Shown here: in pieces, positions 20,407-30,615 of the stretch
Layout: each line of letters opens with the position of its first letter
Position numbering within the stretch: the stretch's first letter is position 1
From: Pomphorhynchus laevis
Lineage: Eukaryota; Acanthocephala; Palaeacanthocephala; Echinorhynchida; Pomphorhynchidae
DNA: 64,000 nucleotides
NCBI GenBank assembly: GCA_012934845.2
Contig: WNNJ02002311.1
Location: 1 to 64,000 of the forward strand
Direction of reading: 5' to 3'
Made by a program: the position numbers and the translations under genes
The notes under the pieces: model-generated
The model's database searches: none
The model's input: the letters and a program-made list of their open reading frames with translations, nothing else
What the model was told of the DNA's origin: nothing

Positions 20407-21017
20407 GATAAGTTGATGATTTCAAAATATACGTCGTGAACGGCTTCTATTTAAAGTTGTCTTCTGCATGCTTTTGTTTCTTAAAGTTTTTATCGGTTAT
20501 ATATTTATTAATAAAACCCTTACTTAAAAGTTCCTTCAAAAAGCTAGTATCCACTTAAAATGCATATTTAACAAAGCAATGTTGCAGAATGAATGTAAAA
20601 AATTTTAACTTTTTTATTTTTATTCAAGACTAAATAAAAGTCAAATTGCTGGCCTATAAAATCATTCAAAATCACCGAACAAGGCGGTTTGTCAACGAAA
20701 TGCGTTCTTTAATGGAAATAATACTACAGAAACAGCTACACAATAAACGTGTGTGTGGTTTATTTATACAATAATATATTAGTTATCAAGGATAATTTTG
20801 TCTGCAGAAAAGGTATAAAAGATAAGGAAATATTGACATAGAAAGGCATATAGACAACATTATTATCTAGTCAAAAGTGTTCATAGTTCGTTTAGAATTG
20901 TTTTGATAATGAATGTTAATCTAAGTGTAGCTTATAGCAAAGATCGTTTAGAAATATTTAAAAAATAAGGAGCCATTAACTATTAAATGTAGATAATGTG
21001 AACAAAACATAGCTTAC
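20407..21017. other. intron sequence
   Basis: AT-rich sequence between the LINE fragment and prefoldin exon 2. It may contain the LINE 3' untranslated tail near 20407-20530. No gene is visible. Confidence 0.4.
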
Positions 21018-21121
21018 TAGTAGACTGCTTAAGGTCAGCCAGGGTAACATTATACAGATTCGATATACGTTTCTCCACGTTTTCAGACATAGCTTTGTAT
21101 TTTTTTAGCAAGGTTGTCATC
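21018..21121 (-). CDS. VBP1: prefoldin subunit 3, exon 2
   Basis: Acceptor TTATTTTCAG and donor GTAAGC bound 104 bases. With the GA carried over from exon 1 the first base completes Glu. It then reads MTTLLKKYKAMSENVEKRIS, then NLYNVTLADLKQST, and ends with the first base of a Ser codon. This matches the family pattern L...Y.KYK.ME..L...+..L..+IP.I...L, the first coiled-coil helix. In-phase joining to both neighbours is strong support. Confidence 0.9.
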
Positions 21122-21370
21122 CTGAAAATAACAAACTAAGGCCATAGAACAATTTTATGAAAAACCTTCAGGCCTAGAAAACGTGTGAAGTTGGTTTAAT
21201 TACAAGTTGCATACACAACGTTTACTTAAAGTTTACTTTATATATATTGTTATTGCGAAAATCGCTTGAAACTGTGGTCCACGAGCCAAAGCTGGCTACA
21301 ATTGATTATTAATCCATATTTGCTGCTAAATAACTGGACTTCGATCATCAGCTCCATCAGTCTAATGTAT
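21122..21370. other. start of prefoldin intron 1
   Basis: Intron sequence between exon 2 and the hammerhead-like copy. Nothing recognised. Confidence 0.4.
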
Positions 21371-21373
21371 CAC

Positions 21374-21444
21374 TCCGAGACGATCCTAACCACCCAGCAG
21401 TCATCGTCAGTCGGATGAAGTGGTTAGGGTACGTTTCGACTGCT
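21374..21444 (-). ncRNA. hammerhead-like RNA motif, family Y copy 3 (permuted strand order)
   Basis: Read on the minus strand it has GAAA (21437-21434), CTGACGA (21410-21404) and GTC (21381-21379). Helix II is AGCAGTC 21396-21402 with GACTGCT 21438-21444. Helix III is CCTAACCAC 21385-21393 with GTGGTTAGG 21420-21428. Helix I is TCCGA 21374-21378 with TCGGA 21411-21415. All three are perfect. Helix III shares almost no base identity with copies 1 and 2 yet pairs fully. It lies in prefoldin intron 1 in the sense orientation of that gene. Confidence 0.65.
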
Positions 21445-22837
21445 TTTGTGATAACAATAAATTTATTATATATATTATAATAAATTATAAACATATTGTA
21501 AAGTGGAAATGAGAAATTGTAAATAGCTGTAATTATACAGTAATGTAATTTGCGATGCATTTCTTAACTATTTATAATTCGAACAAATTATAATTTGCTT
21601 ACAAATTACAATTTGGGTCTGAAAATGTGATTGCTTATCAAAATTTCTCCTAACCTACTTCATTGAGATTAAAAGGAACGTTACATAATTTTCTAATGTA
21701 ACTACATGCATCTTCGGAAAAATATGTGCATTTTAAAAAATATCTTTAATTGAAATAAATAATATATTTTAATGAAAGATCATTGCAGTTTGAAGGTAAA
21801 CATCCAAAATGTTTAATTTTAATGTTCACTATCGTTAATTAAATGGAAAGCTAAATCATCATTTAAACTGTTGTTCATCCTTACATTATTTTATTTTTAC
21901 TTTTAATGTTTACCATTGAACTTGATTTGCATGTTAAGCTATATTCGTTTAACGAAAGAGCATTTTGTAATGTACATCCTTAATTCGGAATATGAATGTA
22001 ATTACATTCGAAGATTAATAATAAATCTGTTTTATTTTCAAACTCATGTGGCGCTTATCAAATTGTTTCTTAGTATGAATGTAATTACATTCGAAAATTA
22101 ATAATAAATCTGTTCTATTTTCAAACTCCTGTGGTGATCATCAAAATATTTAATCTGATAGTCTAACTATCATACGATGAGCAATTTCCTGATTACATAA
22201 AATAATGCAAAGTGATTTTATAAATGTTTAATAGTGAATAAAATAAGTTCAAGAACCCTAGCTGTCTAAACAAAGCAAATTATAAAAGGTTTAATAAAAC
22301 ATATTATCATTATAGGAAAATAAAACCACAAGAAATGTAGGGAGCAAAACGTTTCACACTCTAACTGTCACAAATGCTACGTGACAGTAACTTTTGAAAC
22401 AGCTATATGTATAGTGCTGCAGTTAGAGGTAGACAAATGTATTATAATCGTGGTTTATTATAAACTGTGCAGATAATTATTTATATATTAAGATATTAAA
22501 AGATAATGCGTGCAATTGACAACATAAAATTATTTGTAATGAACAAACAACACCCTGGAACTCTAAAGCCTATTGTATAAAACTTATAAGAGTAGTTTCT
22601 TAGTCAGGTAAACACTAGAATTTCAATAAAATTGAATTCTACAACATTTGATATTTTTAAATAAAAATAAAAAAAATTGTAAAATTAATTATTTTAATCA
22701 ATATTGACAGCATATGTGAAAAACAATTGAATTTATAGAGGAATTGAACAGTAACGTATATCGGATATAAAAAGTATCAGTTATTTAAAAAGTGTTTTAT
22801 TAAATACACACAGCGTTTAAAGCAATAAATATTATAA
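21445..22837. other. AT-rich intron sequence
   Basis: Contains a short internal duplication: GAATGTAATTACATTCGAA at about 21993-22011, repeated at 22075-22094, each followed by TTAATAATAAATCTGTT(T/C)TATTTTCAAACTC. That gives a direct repeat about 82 bp apart. No gene recognised. Confidence 0.5.
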
Positions 22838-22994
22838 CTTAGGATAAACCGTAATAATCCGTAAACCGTAACAAACCATAATAATCGAACATCACATTTA
22901 ATAATCGAACATCACATTTAAAATACAAAATAGAAAAGATTGCAAGAACAAGGTACAGCCCTTGCTTTCGAAGCTGTAGGCTACTAGAAGTCGA
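22838..22994. repeat. repeat shared with 25012-25130
   Basis: Contains two tandem copies of a 22-bp unit (TAATCGAACATCACATTTAA) followed by TACAAAATAGAAAAGATTGC and AGAACAAGGTACAGCC up to GAAGTCGAC near 22994. The same block is at 25012-25130 with very few differences. Here it leads directly into the RT-like fragment, so it may be that element's flank. Confidence 0.8.
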
Positions 22995-23935
22995 CAAGGT
23001 AGTACGGATGCTGCTGTCAACAATTTTCAAATGTACATTTACAGGACAAATCATGGCGACAGGCAACCTAGGCAATTTGACAAGGATTTGGAATTCGGCT
23101 TTCAAACGAAACCGCAGTCCCGACATTTGGATCCTCTATATGTGGCTTAGAAAAGTTGGTAAAGCTGCTATTGTCAAGTAGCCGACTTCATGACACCGGT
23201 ACAGTACATCCAGATTTCAACAACGCTATTAAAATTTGGAACGCTGAATTAGGATATAATCTTTCATCTTAACCTTCCTCGCAAAACGACGGATAGCAAA
23301 CATTTATGACGAGCTGTATAAACGCCAAATCGAAGAAGCAGAAACACCAGAATGTCGAGAACGGCTGTTGCCTTCTCCTTCAGATGTTTCGGTGCTTTTC
23401 TTTAAGCTATTCCGATTGCATCCGCCGAAACTCGCATCGACGATGTATCTTTGTCACTATCCTTAGAGATAGAGACGTTACATGGAAACAAAGCAGCTCC
23501 TTCGAATGGTGATTCAAGCCGCGGGAGTTCCGTTGAAACGACGGCAAGAGTACGGACAGCACTACGTTGTTACCCTGGGACGCCGGTCGTATCTTGGTAT
23601 GGGAGTTTACATGTCCAAATATCTTGGTAGCCAGCTACCAGTCAAACGCCGTCTCTTTTGCAGGGGCCGTCGACAAGCAAGCCAAAGAGAATAAACGGCC
23701 AAGTACAGCAATCTCGAAGAATACCAATACTCGTTCACGCTCTTTGGGGTTAAAATGCTCAGAGCGTTCGATCCTGGCTCAATGAAGCTATTGGATTAGA
23801 TCAAAACGAAATTTATTCGTTCAACAGGAGACGGTCAGGCCCGTCCATGGTTGAACCAACAAATAAGCTCGGTGATACAGCGAGGAAACGCCGCCTGTTT
23901 TAGTGGATCGAACGAGGACCAATCTCTGGAAAAAA
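22995..23935 (+). mobile_element. RT-like repeat family, locus 3 (C-terminal part)
   Basis: A GC-richer block encoding, in decayed frames, the family's C-terminal region: GRILVWEFTCPNILVASYQS near 23580-23640, followed by AVDKQAKENKR. Near 23820-23915 there is STGDGQARPWLNQQISSVIQ followed by RGNAAC. The QQIS..IQRGNAA tail matches those at loci 1 and 4. It has several breaks and no start, and lies in prefoldin intron 1. Assignment is by between-locus similarity and memory of a widespread unnamed family. Confidence 0.55.
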
Positions 23936-24079
23936 ATTCACTAACGTTCTCAATGTCAAGTTTAAACTTATTTAATTGTTTGTTATTTTTAGTTTCTTTT
24001 TAATTTTATCAAATATATAATCTTTCTAAATAGAAAACAAACTTATAAAATCGATATTGTATTACAAGAAAAAACTCAC
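23936..24079. other. intron sequence next to exon 1
   Basis: Short AT-rich stretch up to the exon 1 donor (GTGAGTTTTT on the minus strand). Confidence 0.5.
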
Positions 24080-24300
24080 TCTTGCAAAATTTGTTTAGGA
24101 TGCCGTCCATCAGCTTTTACATATTTTTCCAAGTCATCAATAAATTGACATGTAGGTATAGTCATTGATTCTACCCTATTAGCAACGGTCGATACGGTTC
24201 TACTTGACTTTGAGCAATCCTTATTCCTATTACCATCTTGTGCAACTCCATAATTGTGATCTTCCCTTAAACTAAGCTGTTCGATAGGCTTACAATCCAT
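24080..24300 (-). CDS. VBP1: prefoldin subunit 3, exon 1 (start codon)
   Basis: Starts at ATG 24300-24298 and reads MDCKPIEQLSLREDH through to IPTCQFIDDLEKYVKADGRH and PKQILQE, ending in phase 2 before donor GTGAGTTTTTT. The end matches the family pattern IP.A.F.EDV..F.+......ILKKLDE. The first 45 residues are Ser/Asn/charged and not conserved. Prefoldin subunit 3 is one of two alpha-type subunits of the hexameric jellyfish-shaped co-chaperone that hands unfolded actin and tubulin to CCT/TRiC in the cytosol. The four exons give 188 codons, near the family's usual 190-200, with the tail still missing. An acceptor-like TTTCTTTTAG at 24328 could mark a 5' leader splice. Confidence 0.88.
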
Positions 24301-24968
24301 GTAATTACAAATGTTTAAACATGAAGTCTAAAAGAAATGTTTTCTTAATGTTAATTACTGACAAGTAGGTACAAATTAAACTGTGCTTTGCGGCGAAAAT
24401 AGCAAAGTATACTGATTTGACAGAATTTTTTCATATATACCAAAATTTTATCTAATTTTAGAGAATTTGGTAAAGCTTTTGAAATTTTACAAAAGTCTAA
24501 AATTTTACAAAATTTTATAGAATTTTTCACATGTGATTTTAATACATGTTTGCACGTCTTAAACTATAGGCCGTATTGAAAATCGGGTCTTATTTGCTTG
24601 ATGAAAGAAATCGTTAAGAAATTTTTTTATTCTTCTACAAAATACTATGTAATAATACGCTTTTAAACCAGAAATATTTTTTTAGATAAATTAATAAAAT
24701 ATTAATAAATATTAATAAAACTAAATATAAATAATATAAATTAATATAAACTAAAAAATTAATTTTTATTATTTTTAAATAAAATTAAAAATTAAATACT
24801 TTCAATACTTTATAAGCAAATATTGCTTGGGATTTTCAGGTTTAGACAAGATTATGATCAAGAATATTATTTTAAAAAATCAAATTGTTCAGACGAATAT
24901 AAACTGTATTTTATTTGAATTCAAATATTTTGGTAAAATAGTAATTTAATTTTAAATTTACGACAAAT
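24301..24968. other. intergenic AT-rich DNA upstream of prefoldin
   Basis: Contains the likely 5' leader of prefoldin subunit 3 near 24301-24327, with a 5-codon upstream ORF (ATG at 24323, minus strand). No promoter motif that I can defend. Between 24480 and 24540 there are repeats of TTTTACAAAA and AATTTTA. Confidence 0.35.
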
Positions 24969-25011
24969 TTTCATACTATAACATGTGCAATGCACATGTT
25001 ATAGTATGAAA
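24969..25011. repeat. perfect 21-bp inverted repeat with 1-base centre
   Basis: 24969-24989 (TTTCATACTATAACATGTGCA) is exactly complementary to 24991-25011. It abuts the repeat block at 25012. Confidence 0.95.
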
Positions 25012-25130
25012 TAAATCGAACATCACATTTAATAATCGAACATCACATTTAAAATACAAAATAGAAAAGATTACAAGAACAAGGTACAGCCCTTGCTTTC
25101 GAAGCTGTAGGTTACTAGAAGTCGACATGT
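25012..25130. repeat. repeat shared with 22838-22994, flanked by short direct repeats
   Basis: Second copy of the block with two TAATCGAACATCACATTTAA-type units and the AAGGTACAGCCC segment ending GAAGTCG. ACATGTTATAG occurs on both sides (24993-25003 and 25129-25139), which looks like an 11-bp target duplication. Confidence 0.75.
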
Positions 25131-26014
25131 TATAGTTTTGATGTGATTATTAGTAATTTAACATGATTCCTCATTGTTTAATCGCTAGACGATTAATATA
25201 TATCTCAAAAAGGTAAACATTTATACCCATAATGTGCATATTTTTACATTTTTAATTATACATTGTAAAACGGTCGAATAGATATATTTATACTTTAATT
25301 CAATAAGTATATAGGTATACATATATTTATACTTTAATACAATATGTAGATAGCATTATATGTGAATTTTATTGATACATTATTTAAAAATATTGAAACT
25401 TGATCTGGCAGAAATTACGCACATTTTTAAAAATCTTAGTATAACCTTCGATCCGAACCATACGAAATAGTTAGTGGATTATTTTTACGCAACCTAAACA
25501 AAAATTATAGCAAAGACTACTTTCAAATGATCTTTAAAAATAATACACTAACCGATAATTTTACTATTCATAAAATAGGGTCCAGTATATTATTTTGATC
25601 ATTTTAGAAATATTTTCAATCGTACAAAAAATTTAAAGCATTTAGGAATTCATATTACATGATATGAATTTTAGTTTTAAATGTGAAAATTAATCTAAAT
25701 TTTAAATTAATTTTATCTATTATGAAATTATTGGGTTTATAAATTTTAAAAACAAATGATGTTGTTTATAAGTATAAAGAAAATATTTAACATATCAGGA
25801 CTGTATGAAAAAGGCATTTTTTACCATGAAACGATAGATTATGATACCTAATTTGTTAAAATATAAAGTTATTAAACTATTTATTAAAGAATAAAGTAGA
25901 CTATTTATCATTTCGAATATCATTCTCAAGTGTAATCGATTATAGAAACGAAAATGCGCATAAGAACATAATGGTAATGCGCGGAAGAAAACGAAAATAA
26001 ACGTTGCTTTTCAT
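25131..26014. other. intergenic DNA and 3' flank of the 26015-27877 gene
   Basis: AT-rich. On the minus strand AATAAA (25880-25885) follows the stop of the gene by about 130 bases and is a credible poly(A) signal. Nothing else recognised. Confidence 0.6.
25880..25885 (-). promoter_or_regulatory. poly(A) signal AATAAA
   Basis: AATAAA on the minus strand about 130 bases beyond the stop codon at 26015-26017. A second AATAAA-like site is absent nearby. It suits the last exon of the unrecognised gene, though in DNA this AT-rich such hexamers are common. Confidence 0.45.
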
Positions 26015-27877
26015 TTATAGTGATGACCTCCAGGTAATGTTGTACTCGCGGATTTCAACAACTTCGTTGTATACAGCGTTAATTGTGAACTGAAAAATTT
26101 GTGCACTTTCAACACAACAATCCAAATAACGTTTGAACGTATCATGATCATATTGTTTTAAACAAGGCAGCATTAGCTTGGCTAATTGCCTACTGATAGT
26201 TGCAGAACGGATTAGTAGTTTCCGTACATCGACAATGTAAATTAACGCTGATGGTATTCGATTTGACCCCAATCTTTCTAGTCGTGTAATACCTGCATCA
26301 ATTAGGTTCACAGATTTTATAGTACCAACAATAATGTAATGTTGCCACGATTCACTATAATGCATACAGTTGTATGACACTGAAGTGTCTCGAGTGTACT
26401 GCAATTGACGATATTTCTTCAATTCTTGATATATCTTTTGACAAAATTGTGATTCAGACGAAATCGGCTCAAATGAACCTTTATGCACGATGCGACAACT
26501 AAAGAAAGGATCCAGTAGTGTGTTTTCACAAGGCTTTATAGTGTCACAATCATCCTTATCGTCAACGTCAGAAGAGCTATCAATCGATATTGCATAGCAA
26601 TGTAAATTAGTTAATATCACGAAATCAGAGATAAATTTGGATTCATGGTTTCTATCTGTAATAAGAATATCGATAACTGGGCCATCATTGTGAGCAAAAA
26701 TAGGAATGCACGAATGAAAGAGGTTAGAAATTTTAGTGGTCGTCACATCCACGACTCTCAAATAATGTGATATGTCTGTTACACTTGTATTATTAATAAT
26801 AGAATGAGTAATAAGCTTAAATGCTAACCGAACATGAACAAGACTCGAGCATGCGTTCATATCAACGCTAAAACTACTAATCCGTCGAAGAACCAGAGGT
26901 GATTCAATATCATTATTGACTGTACTTAAATTACAATTGTTAGAACTTTCTTTGTAGGGTACATCGACTACGATACTGTCTTTAATACTATTGTCCATTT
27001 GTTCACAATCACTGCGGCACATCTTGTTCTGAATATTTCCAGTATAGCAAACTGTACATGTATCAGTACTGGCTAGGTACTTCTCATTTGTTTGATGTAG
27101 ATCTTTATTTTCATTGTTCTGATCGACATTCATCTCTAGATTAAACGGTAGTGCTTCGCTATCCAATTCTTTACTTAAATTTGAGCAATTATCAATTCGG
27201 TAACTCGTAATTTTATTTACGCATTCATATCCTTTACCAGATTGATGGAGAATTTTATCATAAATAGGACGCCTACAATCTTGCTGCTCAAGAACCATAG
27301 TCAAATTATCTTCGTCATCTATATTAGAGCATATCAAATCAGAATTCGAATTATTACCATCATGCAACGATATATTTTCGATGTCGGGTTCGTGCTTATC
27401 GACATTATCACAACAGCCGTTATCATAATAACCAAGATGGTGAGAATGTCCACGCTCCTTATCATTATTGTTAACGATAATACCATTTTTATTTAGATGT
27501 GTTATTTCACTGGTTGATATTCGTTCAATAGAAATTATCTTTATGAATATCTGGTCTTTGCACATATACTTTTTGGACGCACAACCAAATAGCACGTGTT
27601 TACTTAATAACCATTCAGATGATTTCCAAAACACTACCAGATCATTTATTTGAAAGGGATCAGCTTCAGAAGAAGAAATTGCATCCTTATCTTTTTTAAT
27701 TAAATAGTAAAACAAGACAAGTCGTGCAATACGGGTCAACAAAGGAAGATCCCAAGAATAGCGAAAGTGAAAGTGACATAAACTTGTATCAAAGTTAACT
27801 CGGCATAACATTGACCTATCATACTTGTATGTTACTTTCATTAACCGAGATTCACAATCCTGGACAAATAAATTCAT
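26015..27877 (-). CDS. unrecognised 620-residue protein, single exon
   Basis: An uninterrupted 620-codon frame starts at ATG 27877 with an in-frame TAG four codons upstream, so this is the first usable start. It is far longer than chance allows in DNA this AT-rich, and it lacks any transposon motif. The protein is soluble-looking, with no signal peptide or clear membrane segment. A structured N-terminal part (about 30-120, including FRYSWDLPLLTRIARL and VVFWKSSEWLLSKHVLFGC) comes first. An Asp/Asn/Ser-rich middle (about 135-330) looks disordered. A structured C-terminal part (about 345-620, including ITHSIINNTSV, SWQHYIIVGTIKSVNLIDAG, RSATISRQLAKLMLPCLKQY) ends it. I do not recognise the family. 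It lies 3.5 kb upstream of prefoldin on the same strand. It could be a host gene, a fast-evolving or lineage-specific one, or a retrogene. Confidence 0.7.
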   Translation of the reverse strand: MNLFVQDCESRLMKVTYKYDRSMLCRVNFDTSLCHFHFRYSWDLPLLTRIARLVLFYYLIKKDKDAISSSEADPFQINDLVVFWKSSEWLLSKHVLFGCASKKYMCKDQIFIKIISIERISTSEITHLNKNGIIVNNNDKERGHSHHLGYYDNGCCDNVDKHEPDIENISLHDGNNSNSDLICSNIDDEDNLTMVLEQQDCRRPIYDKILHQSGKGYECVNKITSYRIDNCSNLSKELDSEALPFNLEMNVDQNNENKDLHQTNEKYLASTDTCTVCYTGNIQNKMCRSDCEQMDNSIKDSIVVDVPYKESSNNCNLSTVNNDIESPLVLRRISSFSVDMNACSSLVHVRLAFKLITHSIINNTSVTDISHYLRVVDVTTTKISNLFHSCIPIFAHNDGPVIDILITDRNHESKFISDFVILTNLHCYAISIDSSSDVDDKDDCDTIKPCENTLLDPFFSCRIVHKGSFEPISSESQFCQKIYQELKKYRQLQYTRDTSVSYNCMHYSESWQHYIIVGTIKSVNLIDAGITRLERLGSNRIPSALIYIVDVRKLLIRSATISRQLAKLMLPCLKQYDHDTFKRYLDCCVESAQIFQFTINAVYNEVVEIREYNITWRSSL

Positions 27878-28189
27878 CTCTAATTTCTAGGTAAGTCTAC
27901 TGTTAACGAAGATACAGCAGGGAGCTTTTTACCCGAGATGAAATGTAAATTCGACTATTAAATCTAAAAAGTAAAAATAAATGCAGATGGTTGATTGCTA
28001 AAGGATGTATCCTCAGTAAATGCAGTGCGAGTTGAAATATATTAAATCCTTATACATTTAATGTGACAGAAAAACGGTATCATTAAGATTGTTAAATACA
28101 ATACTATTCTAACTACCTTATTCACAAACAACCGTCTCCCACCTTTCATTGCTCAACAACTGATTCTCTCCTAGGCATAATACTGGTTC
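27878..28189. other. upstream flank of the 26015-27877 gene
   Basis: AT-rich. Any promoter or upstream exon of the minus-strand gene would be here. TCTAG followed by GTAAGT at 27885 is a donor-like match on the opposite strand only. No motif called. Confidence 0.4.
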
Positions 28190-28700
28190 ATAAAATGTCG
28201 TTGTTAAAGCCAAACTGTACTGAGCAGTCGCGCCAAAAACAGACCACCTCTCATGACTAAATTAGTTGGCGGATAGAGAAAGATACGTCGCTCAGGAGGA
28301 AATTTCACTTTGATCTCATCAGAGTGACTTTCTTTCAGGCAGCTATCCAACTTTCCTCAGAATTGGTAATTAAAGTTTGACCGAATTTAATTCCTACCCT
28401 TTATCGCAAGCTACCGCGATCCTTTCTACTACCTATATAGGTCGAATTTGCACAATCCAACTCCAACAAAACTCAAGGTGCTGGCTAAAATGTTACACCT
28501 TCCCAATATCTCTGTTTCCGCCAGACAGGCCCTTTATAATAAATACTGGAGTTCTAGATATAGGTTCCAGCTGAGCAGGGATAGAGCGAGCCTTGTTCAC
28601 CTTGACCCTTCTTAGTCTTCCTTTTAAAAGATATAAACGAAAGAAAAGTTTGTCTGCTGGAGGACAAGGCTGTGGGTTGGATTGGTAGTATAGGCCTTGA
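28190..28700 (+). mobile_element. Jockey/I-like LINE fragment D (ORF2 linker)
   Basis: Decayed plus-strand counterpart of 12470-12960: parts like TSLRRKFHFDLIRVTFFQAA, then VEFAQSN.., RDRASLVHLDPS and WIGSIGLDKVFEESLSRH. It is truncated on both sides and carries several stops and shifts. The same SHD in place of the endonuclease SDH is seen near 28250. Confidence 0.75.
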
Positions 28701-28726
28701 TAAAGTTTTTGAGGAATCGTTATCCC

Positions 28727-28749
28727 GACACGGCCTAGCAGGCCGTGTC
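28727..28749. repeat. 9-bp perfect hairpin at a repeat junction
   Basis: GACACGGCC, loop TAGCA, GGCCGTGTC. It sits between the LINE fragment and the RT-like fragment, where it may mark a deletion or insertion junction. Confidence 0.8.
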
Positions 28750-28759
28750 TTCCTTATAA

Positions 28760-29600
28760 TCATTATGACCATTTATATGACTTTCCTTATACGGGCCCGA
28801 TCTGCAACTGGAATTAAAGTCTCAAAGACAGTGGTCCAGACCGGTATACACGAAAGGTTTCCGGTCTTTGCTAGATGAGACATCAAGCGCGAAGTCAAGA
28901 TTTCGGTTGCTAGCCGTTGCTGCCAAGCACCCCGGCAACGTTTTACGGGCCCTACCGATATCCGTGATGGGAACGTGTTTGGACAATTACTCAATTACTG
29001 CGGCGGTTGCTTTGAGACTGGGCGTCGATTTATGTTGACCGTTCAAGTGCAGGGGTGGCGCCATCTGCGATAGCTCTGCTTCTCATGGCCTAGACTGCCG
29101 CTACACTTTGGGCAGACACGCTCGTCACGCAGAGGTCAACGGTCTTATTCAAAGAACACTTTTGGCTTTCGATGTACCATAGCGTCTAGAGCCTATGGGT
29201 CTATCCAGATCAGATGACAAACCTCCATATGGCGGAACCTTTGTCGCTTGGAAAATAGGGTTGTATCTAGCCTGGGACTTTACGTGCTCAAACACGTTGG
29301 CGCAGAAGTAGCGAACACATGGTGGTGTACGTCGACTTGGATTATCGGCAACATTTGTTCACCCAAATAGCAATAGAGACTATGGAGGTGTCGATCCTGA
29401 TTCTTCTGATTTTCTGCGGAAACTCGGGAACCGTCTTGCCGGGGTTTCCTGTGATGCACGTGCACTGTCTTTCATGATGCAGAGAATAAGCAATGCAATT
29501 CAGCGAGGCAAGGCTGCTTGCATATGGAAGTGCATGAACGATCACGGCTTATGCGCATTTCGCGGCAACGACTCGGCACCATACGAGCCTGAGGCAGCTT
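28760..29600 (+). mobile_element. RT-like repeat family, locus 4 (C-terminal part)
   Basis: Decayed coding sequence in which the family's C-terminal landmarks are readable: SRHAEVNGLIQRTLLAFDVP-like near 29120-29180, DDKPPYGGTFVAWKIGLYLA near 29210-29270, and WDFTCSNTLAQK near 29272-29310. From 29425 to 29545 it has GNRLAGVSCDARALSFMMQR and then ISNAIQRGKAA. It ends at about 29600 with a stop after PYEPEAA. High GC relative to its flanks. The family is unnamed to me and several breaks are present. Confidence 0.6.
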
Positions 29601-29890
29601 AACGTTTTGTGATTTTTTGCTAATTGATGGTGTTTAAAATGTCATTTTTTGTTTGGCTTTAAAATTTTGATCTTGTACAAAAATTTTAGTCATTGTCAAA
29701 ATACCATTAATAGGTATCAAATAATAACATATCGTTAATAGGTTTATACAATTGTCATTAGATTGTAAATATCGTGAAAATACATTATAATTTAGTATAC
29801 AATTTTGATTCAATATTTTGGTGTCACGTATGCACAACATTATTAAATATTATTCAATTATAATCAGTTTATTATTTTCGAACTTAGCTC
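29601..29890. other. AT-rich spacer
   Basis: Nothing recognised between the RT-like fragment and the LINE endonuclease fragment. Confidence 0.4.
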
Positions 29891-29895
29891 TCTCT

Positions 29896-30615
29896 CTATA
29901 CATAAACGTGACCGTACATATTCACGGAAAATGAATCATATGATGTTCGCAGGATCATACTATGATCGGAAGAAGCTAGCGGCGACAAAAAAGTTGGTTC
30001 ACTGATGTAAGCTGGAACATTTGTATATATCAGGTCAAGGAAATCACCTTGGTTCGGTTTAGTAACTGTTTGGCATATGCCATATTCGGACAATATATTG
30101 CGCAAATTAAGTTTTTAAAGTCACAAGTTAAAATAATAGTTACCATTAATAGGAATAATTTCGTCCATAAATTACACGAAAACTGCGCTTGCAGCATTGT
30201 GATTACCGGATGCTGGACGGTACACTAGTATGATAGGTAAATGAAAGTTTACATTACTGTGCGATGATTTTGGATTTAAGGCTAAAATCTCGATATCTTC
30301 GTTCACTATTTATCCGCACTTATTAGCAATTTGGGACAATATGTTTTTGACAAAGATAGCCAAAACTCTCACGTTTTTGTTTAAATGACAAGCAAGGCAA
30401 ACGTTGAAATTCTGAATCTTTGTTGAAGACAAACTAAGTTTATTGAGATATGTTTCGCTTAGCATAATGGCATTACAGTCGTATTGATGTGTGAGTAGAG
30501 TCAGCTTGTCTAATATTAAATTGCGAACGTCGCCATAAATTATAATTAAACAAACAAGCTTTGAATAAAAATCTTCGGCTTGAACAGGTGGATTACAACA
30601 ATACATTTGAACCAT
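29896..30615 (-). mobile_element. CR1-like LINE fragment (endonuclease)
   Basis: 30615-30310 encodes LTHQYDCNAIMLSETYLNKL and VRVLAIFVKNI, the N-terminal half of a LINE endonuclease with the SET(Y/W)LN motif. 30105-29896 encodes CQTVTKPNQGDFLDLIYTNV and YISEP followed by SSDHSMI, the C-terminal half with the SDH motif. The GDFN region between them is mostly lost and frames differ. A related decayed fragment is at 62663-62905. Confidence 0.75.

Noticed and set aside
22838-23126. 95-codon minus-strand ORF
   Set aside because: It is antisense to the repeat block and the RT-like fragment, with no recognisable domain.
27242-27653. Plus-strand ORFs inside 26015-27877
   Set aside because: They are antisense shadows of the long minus-strand gene with low-complexity Ile-rich translations.
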